A stretch of 53,990 bases of DNA from Haloarculaceae archaeon H-GB1-1 (GCA_029688825.1 JARUKX010000026.1:1-53990), one strand, 5' to 3'. Shown: positions 1-8,266, counted from the first letter of the stretch. The notes: generated by a model from the sequence alone, not told the origin. Made by a program: numbers and translations.

Positions 1-14
1 CCTCGCTACTTCTC

Positions 15-63
15 GCGGCTTCGCCGCTCGTATGTCCGAGACGCTCCCTGCGGTCGCGTCTCG
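15..63. terminator. Paired hairpins abutting the HMG-CoA synthase stop codon
   Basis: Two inverted repeats lie directly 3' of the minus-strand gene that ends at 64. GCGGC-TTC-GCCGC spans 15-27. CGAGACGC (37-44) pairs with GCGTCTCG (56-63) across an 11-base loop. The second hairpin ends on the base next to the stop codon. Either could act in termination or mRNA 3'-end protection. No U-tract is obvious, so the function is inferred from position only. Confidence 0.45.
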
Positions 64-1407
64 CTACTCCACAAACGTATACTTCCGCTCACCCATCCGG
101 CCCCAGCCGTCGAAGACGAACTCGCCTTCGGGTGCCGTGAGGGGTTCGGCGTCGGCCTCTTCGTCGTGGTTGTGGACGTCGTGGATCTGCTCGTACTCCT
201 CGTACGAGATGTCGTAGCGGTTCATGATCTGTTCGTCGATGTTGAGCTGGGCGATCTCCGCCTCCCAGCCGGGAACGACGGTCTCGGCGTGGACTTCGGC
301 CTGTGCCCCGGAGCCATACGAGCCGACGAGGAGCTGTTTGCCGTCGAGGTCGATGCCGTTCTCACGTGCGTACTTGAGCGCGGCCGCGCGGGCGATGTGG
401 ACGGAGCCTGTGTACCAGTTGCCCACGTGGCGGGAGATGCCGAGCGTCGGTTCGATGACCTGTGAGTACCACTCTCGATAGCGGTCGGTCTCTTTGAGCG
501 CGTCGGTGTACTCCCGGACGGCGTCGAGGTAGGCCTCGTCGTCCTCGGACTCTTCTGGGTGGGGCTGGTGACCGATCTCCTCGGCGAGTTCCTCCTCGAT
601 CTCCGTGCCGCGGATGATGTGGCGATAGCCGAGCAGGCCGGCCTTGCGGACCATCCCCGGGAACGGCGTGTGGAACGGGATGAACTCGAAGTCGTCGGGG
701 TGGGTGTCTCCGGAGACGCTCTCGAAGTCCTCGACGGCCTCGCGCATGCGCGCGAGATACACTTTCATCGAGCGCTTGCCGTCGACGCTGGGGAACTGCT
801 GGTTCGGTTTGAGGAAGTCCGTCTCGTCGGCGCTTCCGATGCCCTGTTCGGGAGAGAGTTCGACGATGCTGGGGTCCTCCGCGATGAGCATGGCGACGGC
901 TCCGGCCCCCTGGGTGGCTTCGCCCGCGTCGCCGCGAGCGTACAGTGCGGTGTCGGTGGCGATGACGAGCGCCGCGCGGCCGCGATTGCGACCCGCGCGA
1001 ATCCAGTTGTACGCATCGTCGAGGCTCTGCGTGCCGGAGATACAGGCGAACTTCCGCTCGCCCTTGTTGGCGTGGTGGAAGTCCTCGTCGAAGACCTGTT
1101 CCAGACAGCCGGCGATGTACGTCGAGACCGGCTTGGAGTTGTCGAACGCGCTCTCGGTCGCGACGTCGATCCGGCCGATGTCCGCCGGCGTCAGCCCCTT
1201 GCGCTCCATGAGTCGATGGGCGGCGTTGGCTCCCATCGTCACGATGTCCTCGTAGACGTCCGGGAACGAACTCGACCGCAGTCCCAGCCCCTTGGTGTAC
1301 TTCCCTGGGTCTTCGTCCTTCGCGGGAGCGAACGTCTCCGCGAGGTCGAGTTCGAGCTTGCCCGTCCGGATTTCGATGGCGTCGATGCCGACCGAGTCCG
1401 TGGTCAT
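64..1407 (-). CDS. hmgB: Hydroxymethylglutaryl-CoA synthase
   Basis: This cytosolic enzyme condenses acetyl-CoA with acetoacetyl-CoA to HMG-CoA, the entry to the mevalonate pathway that supplies isoprenoid membrane lipids. The 447-aa product has the thiolase-like fold signature of HMG-CoA synthases. The catalytic Cys is C122 in ACISGTQS, the acid/base region is TESAFDNSKP (about residues 85-93), and the His-bearing motif is PFHTPFPGMV. The reading frame is open for 36 codons further upstream. ATG at 1407 is preferred because the TATA-like box TATAATAT (1431-1438) lies 27 nt upstream and the family N terminus begins here. Length matches haloarchaeal homologues. It is divergent from archaeosortase A, with 107 bp between the starts. 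Confidence 0.96.
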   Translation of the reverse strand: MTTDSVGIDAIEIRTGKLELDLAETFAPAKDEDPGKYTKGLGLRSSSFPDVYEDIVTMGANAAHRLMERKGLTPADIGRIDVATESAFDNSKPVSTYIAGCLEQVFDEDFHHANKGERKFACISGTQSLDDAYNWIRAGRNRGRAALVIATDTALYARGDAGEATQGAGAVAMLIAEDPSIVELSPEQGIGSADETDFLKPNQQFPSVDGKRSMKVYLARMREAVEDFESVSGDTHPDDFEFIPFHTPFPGMVRKAGLLGYRHIIRGTEIEEELAEEIGHQPHPEESEDDEAYLDAVREYTDALKETDRYREWYSQVIEPTLGISRHVGNWYTGSVHIARAAALKYARENGIDLDGKQLLVGSYGSGAQAEVHAETVVPGWEAEIAQLNIDEQIMNRYDISYEEYEQIHDVHNHDEEADAEPLTAPEGEFVFDGWGRMGERKYTFVE

Positions 1408-1430
1408 ACACGCTATTGCGTTCGAAGCGC

Positions 1431-1438
1431 TATAATAT
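1431..1438 (-). promoter_or_regulatory. TATA-like box for HMG-CoA synthase
   Basis: The A/T octamer TATAATAT is centred 27 nt upstream of the ATG at 1407. That spacing predicts a leaderless transcript and argues against the longer upstream reading frame. Confidence 0.6.
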
Positions 1439-1514
1439 CCTGTCGACTCGAAGTTCGACGGTCGTCGTAATCCCGAAACCGAAAAGTCCGTGCAGGGCAG
1501 TAGTCCGTGTACCA

Positions 1515-2396
1515 ATGGCCGTTCTCCGCTCCATCACGCCGCTGGACGTCTTCTTCCTGGGCAGCGTGACACTGCTGCTCGGCGGCGGACTCGCCTACCG
1601 AGTCGGGAGGGAGGACGTCGCACGAGCGCTGGCGGGCCCCGCGTGGGCGGCGTTCTCGGCGTTCTGGCTGGTAACCGCGGTGACGTTCCTACGGGACTCC
1701 CGAACGTTCCTCGGCCTCGTCGGCCTCGTCACGGTCGCGGTCGCGGGGTACGCGACGACGTTGGTGGTCCGTCGTCGACACCCCGGCCCCCAACTGACCG
1801 TCGCGTTCGGCGTCATGGCAGCCCTGTTCGTCACCTTCGAGTTCGTCGAGCCGGTGTACCGGTTCGGACTCACGTCGGTGGCCGCGCACACGGCCTGGAG
1901 CCTGTCGGTGGCCGGATTCGAGCCGGTCATCACGCAGAGTTCGCAGGGATACGCGACCGGCGTCACCTTCCTCGGCGCCCCGCTCGGCCACGGCATCCGC
2001 CTCGTCTCGGCGTGCTCCGGCATCAGCGCCATCACGCTCTTCGTCGGGCTCATCAGCGCCAGTGACGCACCGCTGCGGAAGAGGGTCGTCGCCAGCGTCT
2101 CGGTCGCAGTAGTCATCTACGCGCTGAACGTCATTCGAACGACGTTCGTCGCGGGCTCCATCGCCGGGCAGTGGTTCGCGGCCGTAGCGGGGCCGGTCTC
2201 GGCCCTCTACGGCGTGTCGGACCCCGGTCTCGTCTCGTACTACGTTGCCGAGTACGTCCTCGCACAGATCCTCGTCGTCGTCGTCCTGCTCGGCGTCTAC
2301 CGAGTACTCACGGTCTTCGTTCCCGAACTGGAGGCGCTGGTCGACGGCGTTCTGGACGCCGCGGTGGCGGACCTCGAAGACGCTGTTCAGAGGTAG
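1515..2396 (+). CDS. artA: Archaeosortase A (PGF-CTERM transpeptidase)
   Basis: This polytopic membrane protease/transpeptidase recognises C-terminal PGF-CTERM signals and permits their replacement by a lipid anchor on surface glycoproteins. The 293-aa protein is mostly hydrophobic helices. It carries the exosortase/archaeosortase active-site Cys in SACSGISAI (C167) and the essential Arg in NVIRTTFVAG (R208), 41 residues apart as I recall for the Haloferax enzyme. The third conserved basic position, 39 residues later, appears to be Tyr (Y247 in SYYVAEYVLAQ). ATG at 1515 is chosen over the in-frame 1416 because the hydrophobic family N terminus starts there. It is convergent with its probable substrate gene, and their ends overlap by 10 bp. 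Confidence 0.92.
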   Translation: MAVLRSITPLDVFFLGSVTLLLGGGLAYRVGREDVARALAGPAWAAFSAFWLVTAVTFLRDSRTFLGLVGLVTVAVAGYATTLVVRRRHPGPQLTVAFGVMAALFVTFEFVEPVYRFGLTSVAAHTAWSLSVAGFEPVITQSSQGYATGVTFLGAPLGHGIRLVSACSGISAITLFVGLISASDAPLRKRVVASVSVAVVIYALNVIRTTFVAGSIAGQWFAAVAGPVSALYGVSDPGLVSYYVAEYVLAQILVVVVLLGVYRVLTVFVPELEALVDGVLDAAVADLEDAVQR

Positions 2397-4186
2397 CCAC
2401 GACGCCTGAGCGCACCACCGAGGAGGACGGCGAGGACAGCACCGAACAGTTCGAAGCCCGGCGACGGCTGTAGCTCCCCGGACTTCGCCAGGACGTTCGT
2501 CGCGCCGTCGTCGTCGGTGACGCGAAGCCGGACCGTCCCAGTTGTGGTGAACGCCGTCGAGTAGTCGTGGACCGGATTCGCCGTCGAGACCTCGTAGACG
2601 TTGTCGCCGTCGACGTCCCATTCGTAGCGGACGATGGACCCATCCGCATCTGACGACCGTCTGGCGTCGTAGCGGATTCCGCCCGAGATCGTCGCGGTCG
2701 TGAACGCGGGCGACGGAGCGAGGTTGTCGACCTGGACTTGCTGGGTCGTCGAGGACGTCGCACCGTCGTCGTCGGTGACCGTCAGCGAGACGCTGTAGGT
2801 CCCGTCGTCGGGGTACTGATGGGTGACCGATCCACCGGTCGCGTCCGTGGTTCCATCGTTCGTGAAGTCCCACTCCGCAGAGACGATGGTCCCGTCGTCG
2901 GTCGACGCGTCGGTGAACGTGATGGCGTCAGCCGTCGTCGGATTGGACGGCGAATAGCTGAACGACGCCGACGGCTGTGCGTTGTCGACCTGGACCTGCT
3001 GAGTCGTCGTCGCCGTCGCACCGTCGTCGTCGGTGACCGTCAGCGTGACCGGATAGGTCCCGTCGTCGGCGAACGAGTGTGAAACCGACGAACCGGTCGC
3101 GTCCGTGCTTCCGTCGTCGTCGAAGTCCCACTCCGCGCTGGCGATGGACCCGTCGGGGTCCGAGGACGCGTCGGAGAAGGTGACCGTCTCTCCACTGACC
3201 GGGTTCGACGGCGAGTAATCGAACGACGCCGACGGGGCTGCGTTGTCGACAGAGACCTGTGCGGAGGTCGAGTCCGAGTTGCCGTCGGCGTCGGTGATGG
3301 TCAGCGTGACGGTGTACGTCCCGCTGTCGGCGAAGCTGTGGGTGACCGACTCACCGGTCGCGTCCGTGGTTCCGTCGTCGTCGAAGTCCCACTCGTAGCT
3401 CGTGATGGGGGCAGCGGCGGTACTGCCGTCGTCGGAGAAGGTGACCGTCTCTCCGCCGACCGGGTCCGACGGCGAGTAGTCGAACGACGCGCTCGCAGTG
3501 GGGGCGTCCACGGTCAGCTGTCGAGTCGACGTGTCGGTCTGGCCCGACTGCGTGGTGATGGTGAGCGTGACGTCGTAGGTCCCGCTCGACGCGTACGTGT
3601 GCGTCGGCGCCTCGCCGGTCGCGTCCGTGGTTCCGTCGTCGTCGAAGTCCCACTCGTAGCTCGTGATCGAGTTCGGTGCCTCGGACCCGGAGCCGTCGAA
3701 GTGTATCGTACTGCCGGCGACGGGGTCCGAAGTGGTGACGTCGATGACCGCACGAGGAGTCAACGGCTCGCCCGGCGTCCCGACGTCGTAGATGCCGTTG
3801 ACGAGCACCGTGTCGGACTCGAACGTCAGGACCACATGGACCGTCCGGTCCGTCAGGCCGTGGTCCCTGACGAACACCTCGCCTGGTTCGAACCGGTCGT
3901 CGCCGTCGCCGGTCACGTTGTTCGCCGTCAGGTCGTACGTTCCGCCGTTGCTCGCCTCCAGCGTGAGCGAGAGCGCGTCGAGCGGAAGCGACCTGCCGCC
4001 GGTATGCGTGACGTGAACGGACGTGACGTTCAGCCGCACTTCGAACTCGGCGACGGCCGTCTTCTCCTCCGCGCGCGACTGGAGTTCGTCGATGACGAAC
4101 GTCCCCCCGACCGTCGCAGTGACGACGACGACGCTGACGAGCAACACGATGCCGACTGTATCGGACGCGCCACGGTCGTCGATCAT
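2387..4186 (-). CDS. Surface protein with pilin-type signal, five PKD domains and PGF-CTERM signal
   Basis: The 599-aa protein opens with a class III (type IV pilin-like) signal: DDRG then ASDTVG and a hydrophobic stretch to about residue 31, so PibD-type cleavage after G6 is predicted. A pilin-like beta region runs to about 135. Five PKD domains follow (about 144-227, 229-315, 316-402, 403-488, 489-570), each with a YEWDFDDDG or AEWDF type core. The C terminus is a PGF-CTERM signal: PGF at 576-578, a hydrophobic helix, then RRR. Having both a pilin signal and an archaeosortase signal is unusual. It is second in an operon, 36 bp after the 1086-aa gene. Function is probably adhesion or cell-wall structure, which is inferred. 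Confidence 0.9.
   Translation of the reverse strand: MIDDRGASDTVGIVLLVSVVVVTATVGGTFVIDELQSRAEEKTAVAEFEVRLNVTSVHVTHTGGRSLPLDALSLTLEASNGGTYDLTANNVTGDGDDRFEPGEVFVRDHGLTDRTVHVVLTFESDTVLVNGIYDVGTPGEPLTPRAVIDVTTSDPVAGSTIHFDGSGSEAPNSITSYEWDFDDDGTTDATGEAPTHTYASSGTYDVTLTITTQSGQTDTSTRQLTVDAPTASASFDYSPSDPVGGETVTFSDDGSTAAAPITSYEWDFDDDGTTDATGESVTHSFADSGTYTVTLTITDADGNSDSTSAQVSVDNAAPSASFDYSPSNPVSGETVTFSDASSDPDGSIASAEWDFDDDGSTDATGSSVSHSFADDGTYPVTLTVTDDDGATATTTQQVQVDNAQPSASFSYSPSNPTTADAITFTDASTDDGTIVSAEWDFTNDGTTDATGGSVTHQYPDDGTYSVSLTVTDDDGATSSTTQQVQVDNLAPSPAFTTATISGGIRYDARRSSDADGSIVRYEWDVDGDNVYEVSTANPVHDYSTAFTTTGTVRLRVTDDDGATNVLAKSGELQPSPGFELFGAVLAVLLGGALRRRGYL
2836..3667 (-). repeat. Tandem ~260-bp repeats encoding PKD domains
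   Basis: A CCGGTCGCGTCCGTG-type unit recurs near 2837, 3094, 3354 and 3615, a period of 257-262 bp. The copies at 3354-3406 and 3615-3667 are identical over 53 bp, including third codon positions. This indicates recent duplication or gene conversion between PKD domains and makes copy-number change by recombination plausible. Confidence 0.85.
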
Positions 4187-4222
4187 CCTACGACACCTTC
4201 GGAAGTCGGCCGAGAAGCGCGG

Positions 4223-7200
4223 TCACGGCGCTGCCCCCTCCACGACCCCGGTCGCGGTCGCGGCCGTCGGCGACCCGGACACGGTGGCCGTGTTTCCGTC
4301 GTAGTCGACGTAGCTGATGACCTGGCTTCCGTCGAGGTACACCACGTCGAGGTCACCGTCGCTGTCCCAGTCCTCGGTTCCCATCGCCGACGCCGAGGCC
4401 GAGATTGCCAGCACCTTCACGTCGCCGTTCGCCGCATCGGCGAAGTGGAGGTTCCCGCCTTCGAAGTACGGGACCTCATCGGACCCGTCGCCGTCGAAGT
4501 CGGCCGGTTCGCCGATGGTATTTGCCCCGGTCGTCGGCAGCGTCGTCCCTTCGACCGTCCCATCGCTGGTGTCCAGGAACCGAACGTCGTTGGACGTGCT
4601 GACGTACGCGATGTCGTCGGCGTTGCCGTCCTCGTCGAAGTCGCCGACGCCACCGATGGCGGCAGCACTGACGACGTCGGAGACGAGTTGCGGATCGCCG
4701 CCGTTCTCGCCGTCTTCGTACGTGTAAATCTCGTTCTTCGAGGTCACGTAGATGACCCCCGCCTTCGAGTCCGCGTCGCGTGGGAGGTCGGCAACCGCGA
4801 GCCGGGAGTTGCTGGTGATCGGGCTCGTGTTGCCGGTCCCGACCAGCGTCTCGGTGTTGCCGTTCTGGTCGACCATCAGCAGTCCCTTGGGGTTGCCATC
4901 GTTCTCGATGTAGGGCACGTCGACGTCGCCGTCACCGTCGATGTCCGCACCGGGACCGAGGCTGAGCGGCGTGTCCGTGCTGTACGTCTCGACGAGTCCG
5001 AGGAAGCCGACCCCCGCGAGGTCGTCGTCGGTCTGTCGGTAGATGGCGAAGCTGTTTGTCCCCAGCGTCGTGCCATCGAAGACGCCGAACTCCTGGTATC
5101 CGAAGTACCCGACGTTCTCGGTGGTGTGCGCACGGGAGGCCGTCGTCGTCTGATCTTCGTCCAGCGATACCTCGACGTCGGTCCGGTCGAGCAGCCGATA
5201 GCGCTCCCAGGCGGTGTTGGGACCGTCCTGTGACTGCATCTGGGCGAAAAAGGCCGGTGACTGGGTGAAGGTCTGTGAGAACGTGATGGTGGTCCAGCCG
5301 TTGTCGACACCACGGACGACGTTCCCGGTGGTGCCCGCTTCGTAGGCAGCCTCGTCGTTCGAGCCGGTCCCCTGCTCGATGGCGACGTAGCCCGCGGTTT
5401 CGATTCCGTGTCCCGTCTGGCCGTTCGCCTGGGACTCTTCGAGGTTCTGCTGGAAGGAGGTCGTGGTGATCGACTCCTGTCGAATGACGACCGGCGTCGG
5501 GTCGTTGGTCGTCAGCGGCTGGCTGAACACGATCGGAGTCGCCCCGAAGGTGTGATTGAACGCGACGGTGTCGGCGCTTCCGTCGACCCTGTTCGTCCCG
5601 GCCTCGACGATCGTCCCGTCGGAGAGTTCGTGTACGCCCTCCTCCAGTACCAGGTAGTGGAAGGTCACCTGCTCGTGGCCGTCGCCTTCGTCGTCGTTGT
5701 CGAACTCCTCGATCTTGTACTCGAAGCTCTCGGCCTGGACGTTCTGGACGCGGACGTAGATCGGCTCGGAGTCGTCCCAGCTCAGCGGGCGCGCGATGAC
5801 CACGGGGTTGTCGTACTCCTGCTCCAGCGAAATCGTCTGGAAGCCGGTCTGATCCGTCGTCTCGACCCCGACCTCCCCGATGCCGCGGGCCGTGAAGTTC
5901 TCCACGACCATCTCGAGCGCGTCTCCGCTTCCGCCGCTGGAGGCGAATACCGTCACCGACCCGTTCCCCTCGGGTTCGAGCGTCGTCGCGTCCGTCCCGG
6001 TGGAGTCCGTGACACCACTCGACGGGGAGACAGTGCCGACGGTCGAATTGTTCACGAGGTACGTGACCGTCGCACCCGGAACGACGGGATCGGTTTCGGC
6101 CGTCAGGGACGCATCTGCAGTCTCGTTACTGTAGAGCGTGCAGACGTCGTTCGCCCCACCCGGACACTCCACGCCCGTCTGTCCGGACGGGTCCTGCCAC
6201 GTGAGAGCGTACGCGCCGCCACCACCGCCACCGCCACCGCCGAGCCCGCTGCCGTCCGTGTTCTCGACGGTGAGCTGGAGCGTGACGTTCTCCGGCGTCG
6301 TGGGATCGAACGACCCGAGGACGTCCTCTCTCGGACCCTGGAGGCTGACGTTCACAAAGACGGTGTTCCCGCTTCCGTCGATGTCCTGCGGAGCATGGTA
6401 GGTTATCGTGACGTCACCGTCGGCGTCGCTCTCGTTCTCGCCCGCGAACGTGAGCGACCCACTGCCGCTCGTGTTGGCGCGGACCTGTACGTCGCTGACG
6501 TGGTTGTTGTATCGGTCCCTGACCGAGACGACGACCTGCTGCGTGCCGCCCTCAGGAACCGACGTGCGGTTGCCCGACGTGTCGGTCAGGTACGTGGCGG
6601 ACTCGGACTGCACGCCCGTCCCCAGACCAACCTTCGCCATCTGCAGTTGATAGGTGACGTTCGGCTGGAGTTCGATTCGCAGATAGTGCCCGACCGTGTC
6701 CGGGAGCGGAATCGTCTGGAGACTCGCCCGCCGGACGTGTCCACCCTGGTCGACGAACTGCCCGTCGAGCAGGTCCTCCCACTGACTCGCAGAGAGCGTC
6801 GTGGGGACGAGCAACGTAACGTTCTGGCCGGCCGAGACGTTCGTCACCGGCACCGTCGTCCCTGAACTGCTCGACCGCTCGACCTGCACCGTCACCGCGC
6901 CTTGTTCGCTCCGCGCGTAGCTTCCGTTCAGGGCGACCACCGAGATGTGCTTGCCGTCGACGATGGTCTGCTCGGTCCGGGTCAGGTTCCGCGTCGGAAA
7001 GCGATCGTACAGGACCGTACTGTCGTACACCGTTTCCGGGGACTGGGCGTACTCGTTGTACTGGGGGGAATAGACGACGAATCCGCTGGAGTAGTTGCGA
7101 GACGTGCCGTCCCAGAAGTCCCCCGTCTCCCCGCTGACGTCGGCATTCTGTATCGAGACGTTGACGTCCGGGTCTGTCGTCCCCTCGGTCCGCAACGACC

Positions 7201-7483
7201 CCGACACGGGTGGCGGGTTCAGTGCAATCGCCCGTTCGGGATACCGGACGCCGAGTTTGATGACCACCGGCTCCCTCCCCGTCCGTCCCGGTGAGGCGAC
7301 GATGGCACTGCGCAACTGTTCGACCTGCTGGCCGACTTCGAGGTTGTGATTGAACTCTACTGCCCTGTTCTGGTCCGGAATCACGAACGCCTGATAGATG
7401 CTGAATGCGACGATGACCGTCGCGAACAGCAATATCGCCCCCACCTGAATCGACTGGCCGCGCTCGTCGCCCCACCCACACAT
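4223..7483 (-). CDS. Large pilin-signal surface protein with lectin-like and Ca-binding repeats
   Basis: The 1086-aa protein begins with a class III signal (GDERG then QSIQVG and a hydrophobic helix to about residue 36), so it should be processed like a pilin or anchored by its N terminus. A conserved haloarchaeal head region follows (40-300). Then come an Ig-like Big_1-type domain (about 310-405), a Gly9 linker (415-423), a second Ig-like region (455-530) and three related ~90-aa repeats (about 541-620, 635-705, 728-800) resembling H-type lectin domains, with PVVIARPL-, PIVFSQPL- and PAFFAQMQ-type strands. The tail has four FG-GAP/VCBS-like motifs (DIDGDGDVD, DFDEDGNADD, DFDGDGSDE, DWDSDGDLD; 847-1047). 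Many N-glycosylation sequons are present. There is no PGF-CTERM. It is first gene of the operon with the PKD protein; the ATG at 7483 was chosen from the signal motif. Confidence 0.88.
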   Translation of the reverse strand: MCGWGDERGQSIQVGAILLFATVIVAFSIYQAFVIPDQNRAVEFNHNLEVGQQVEQLRSAIVASPGRTGREPVVIKLGVRYPERAIALNPPPVSGSLRTEGTTDPDVNVSIQNADVSGETGDFWDGTSRNYSSGFVVYSPQYNEYAQSPETVYDSTVLYDRFPTRNLTRTEQTIVDGKHISVVALNGSYARSEQGAVTVQVERSSSSGTTVPVTNVSAGQNVTLLVPTTLSASQWEDLLDGQFVDQGGHVRRASLQTIPLPDTVGHYLRIELQPNVTYQLQMAKVGLGTGVQSESATYLTDTSGNRTSVPEGGTQQVVVSVRDRYNNHVSDVQVRANTSGSGSLTFAGENESDADGDVTITYHAPQDIDGSGNTVFVNVSLQGPREDVLGSFDPTTPENVTLQLTVENTDGSGLGGGGGGGGGAYALTWQDPSGQTGVECPGGANDVCTLYSNETADASLTAETDPVVPGATVTYLVNNSTVGTVSPSSGVTDSTGTDATTLEPEGNGSVTVFASSGGSGDALEMVVENFTARGIGEVGVETTDQTGFQTISLEQEYDNPVVIARPLSWDDSEPIYVRVQNVQAESFEYKIEEFDNDDEGDGHEQVTFHYLVLEEGVHELSDGTIVEAGTNRVDGSADTVAFNHTFGATPIVFSQPLTTNDPTPVVIRQESITTTSFQQNLEESQANGQTGHGIETAGYVAIEQGTGSNDEAAYEAGTTGNVVRGVDNGWTTITFSQTFTQSPAFFAQMQSQDGPNTAWERYRLLDRTDVEVSLDEDQTTTASRAHTTENVGYFGYQEFGVFDGTTLGTNSFAIYRQTDDDLAGVGFLGLVETYSTDTPLSLGPGADIDGDGDVDVPYIENDGNPKGLLMVDQNGNTETLVGTGNTSPITSNSRLAVADLPRDADSKAGVIYVTSKNEIYTYEDGENGGDPQLVSDVVSAAAIGGVGDFDEDGNADDIAYVSTSNDVRFLDTSDGTVEGTTLPTTGANTIGEPADFDGDGSDEVPYFEGGNLHFADAANGDVKVLAISASASAMGTEDWDSDGDLDVVYLDGSQVISYVDYDGNTATVSGSPTAATATGVVEGAAP
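6216..6245 (-). repeat. CCACCG triplet-type repeat encoding a poly-Gly linker
   Basis: The run of CCACCGCCACCG-type units encodes nine consecutive glycines between two Ig-like regions of the surface protein. Such a tract can expand or contract in whole codons without breaking the frame, changing linker length. Confidence 0.75.
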
Positions 7484-7518
7484 CGTGTTTGTTCTATCGT
7501 CTCTTGATTCTTGTCCGG

Positions 7519-7525
7519 TAAAAAA
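7519..7525 (-). promoter_or_regulatory. TATA-like box for the surface-protein operon
   Basis: TAAAAAA (read as TTTTTTA on the minus strand) is centred about 39 nt upstream of the ATG at 7483, which would leave a short leader of about 12 nt. The surrounding 150 bp up to the next gene holds no other feature I can support. Confidence 0.4.
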
Positions 7526-7687
7526 CGACCCATTACTGTTGGCTAGGTTGGAGAGTTTGTTGACATTTACCACCACACCGGACGGTCGTCGATCGCCGAA
7601 CTACTCGCCGGGAGAACGAACGAGCGTCCCCGAACGTCGAACACGTGTGACAGTAGCAATCGAGGAGAAACGTCGGTCGAGACCGCG

Positions 7688-8266
7688 TTACTCGTCTTCT
7701 TCGACGACTTCCGGGTCCTGCATCGCGCTCTGGAGACTGTCCAGCCCGTTCACCCACTGGACGACGAGGCCGGGTTCGAGTTCCTCGGCGACGGCCGGGT
7801 CGAACTCGTCACCGGCGATGATTCGCGTCCCGGCCTGCACGCTGTAGCCCAGCGCGGCGTCGAGGTCCTCCTCGGACTCGGAATCGGCGGCCGCGTGGAC
7901 GTACTCCACGGGGGTTCCTTCCTCGACGGCACCGCCGACGATGTACTCCTCGGCGGCGTAGAAGACGCAGACCAGCGACGTCTGGACGCTATCGACCAGC
8001 ATCAGCCGCTCCTCGTCCTCGAACTCCAGGTCGGCGAGGACGACCTCGCGCATGTCCTCGAGTTCGCCGAGCGCGGCGTCCTCGTCGAGTTCGCCGTCGT
8101 CGTAGTCTTTCAGTATCTTCGCGACCGCAATCGCTGTATCGTCCTGCATGTTCCACAGGAGCTGTGCAGAGTCGTCGGATTCGGGGTCGACGTCCTCTGC
8201 TTCGATACGGTCGAGCCAGTTCTGCCAGCGTTCGTCGGTGTAATACTCCCCCGGCGGAGTGCTCAT
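7688..8266 (-). CDS. DUF2150 family protein
   Basis: This 192-aa, very acidic, soluble protein has no membrane segment or signal. Its N terminus (EEYY-like start, then WQNWLDRIEAEDVDPES) and the central QDDTAIAVAKIL helix match what I recall of the haloarchaeal DUF2150 family, whose function is unknown. The start at 8266 is supported by a TATA-like ATAT at 8291-8296, 27 nt upstream. It is transcribed alone, between the surface operon and a TatD-like gene on the same strand. Confidence 0.75.
   Translation of the reverse strand: MSTPPGEYYTDERWQNWLDRIEAEDVDPESDDSAQLLWNMQDDTAIAVAKILKDYDDGELDEDAALGELEDMREVVLADLEFEDEERLMLVDSVQTSLVCVFYAAEEYIVGGAVEEGTPVEYVHAAADSESEEDLDAALGYSVQAGTRIIAGDEFDPAVAEELEPGLVVQWVNGLDSLQSAMQDPEVVEEDE

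Noticed and set aside
2700-3730. Possible CRISPR array from the regular ~260-bp repeats
   Set aside because: The period is far too long, and the repeats encode PKD domains in frame.
3338-5233. A 631-codon plus-strand frame across two surface genes
   Set aside because: It crosses the gene boundary and the operon gap; its repeats mirror the PKD units of the minus strand.
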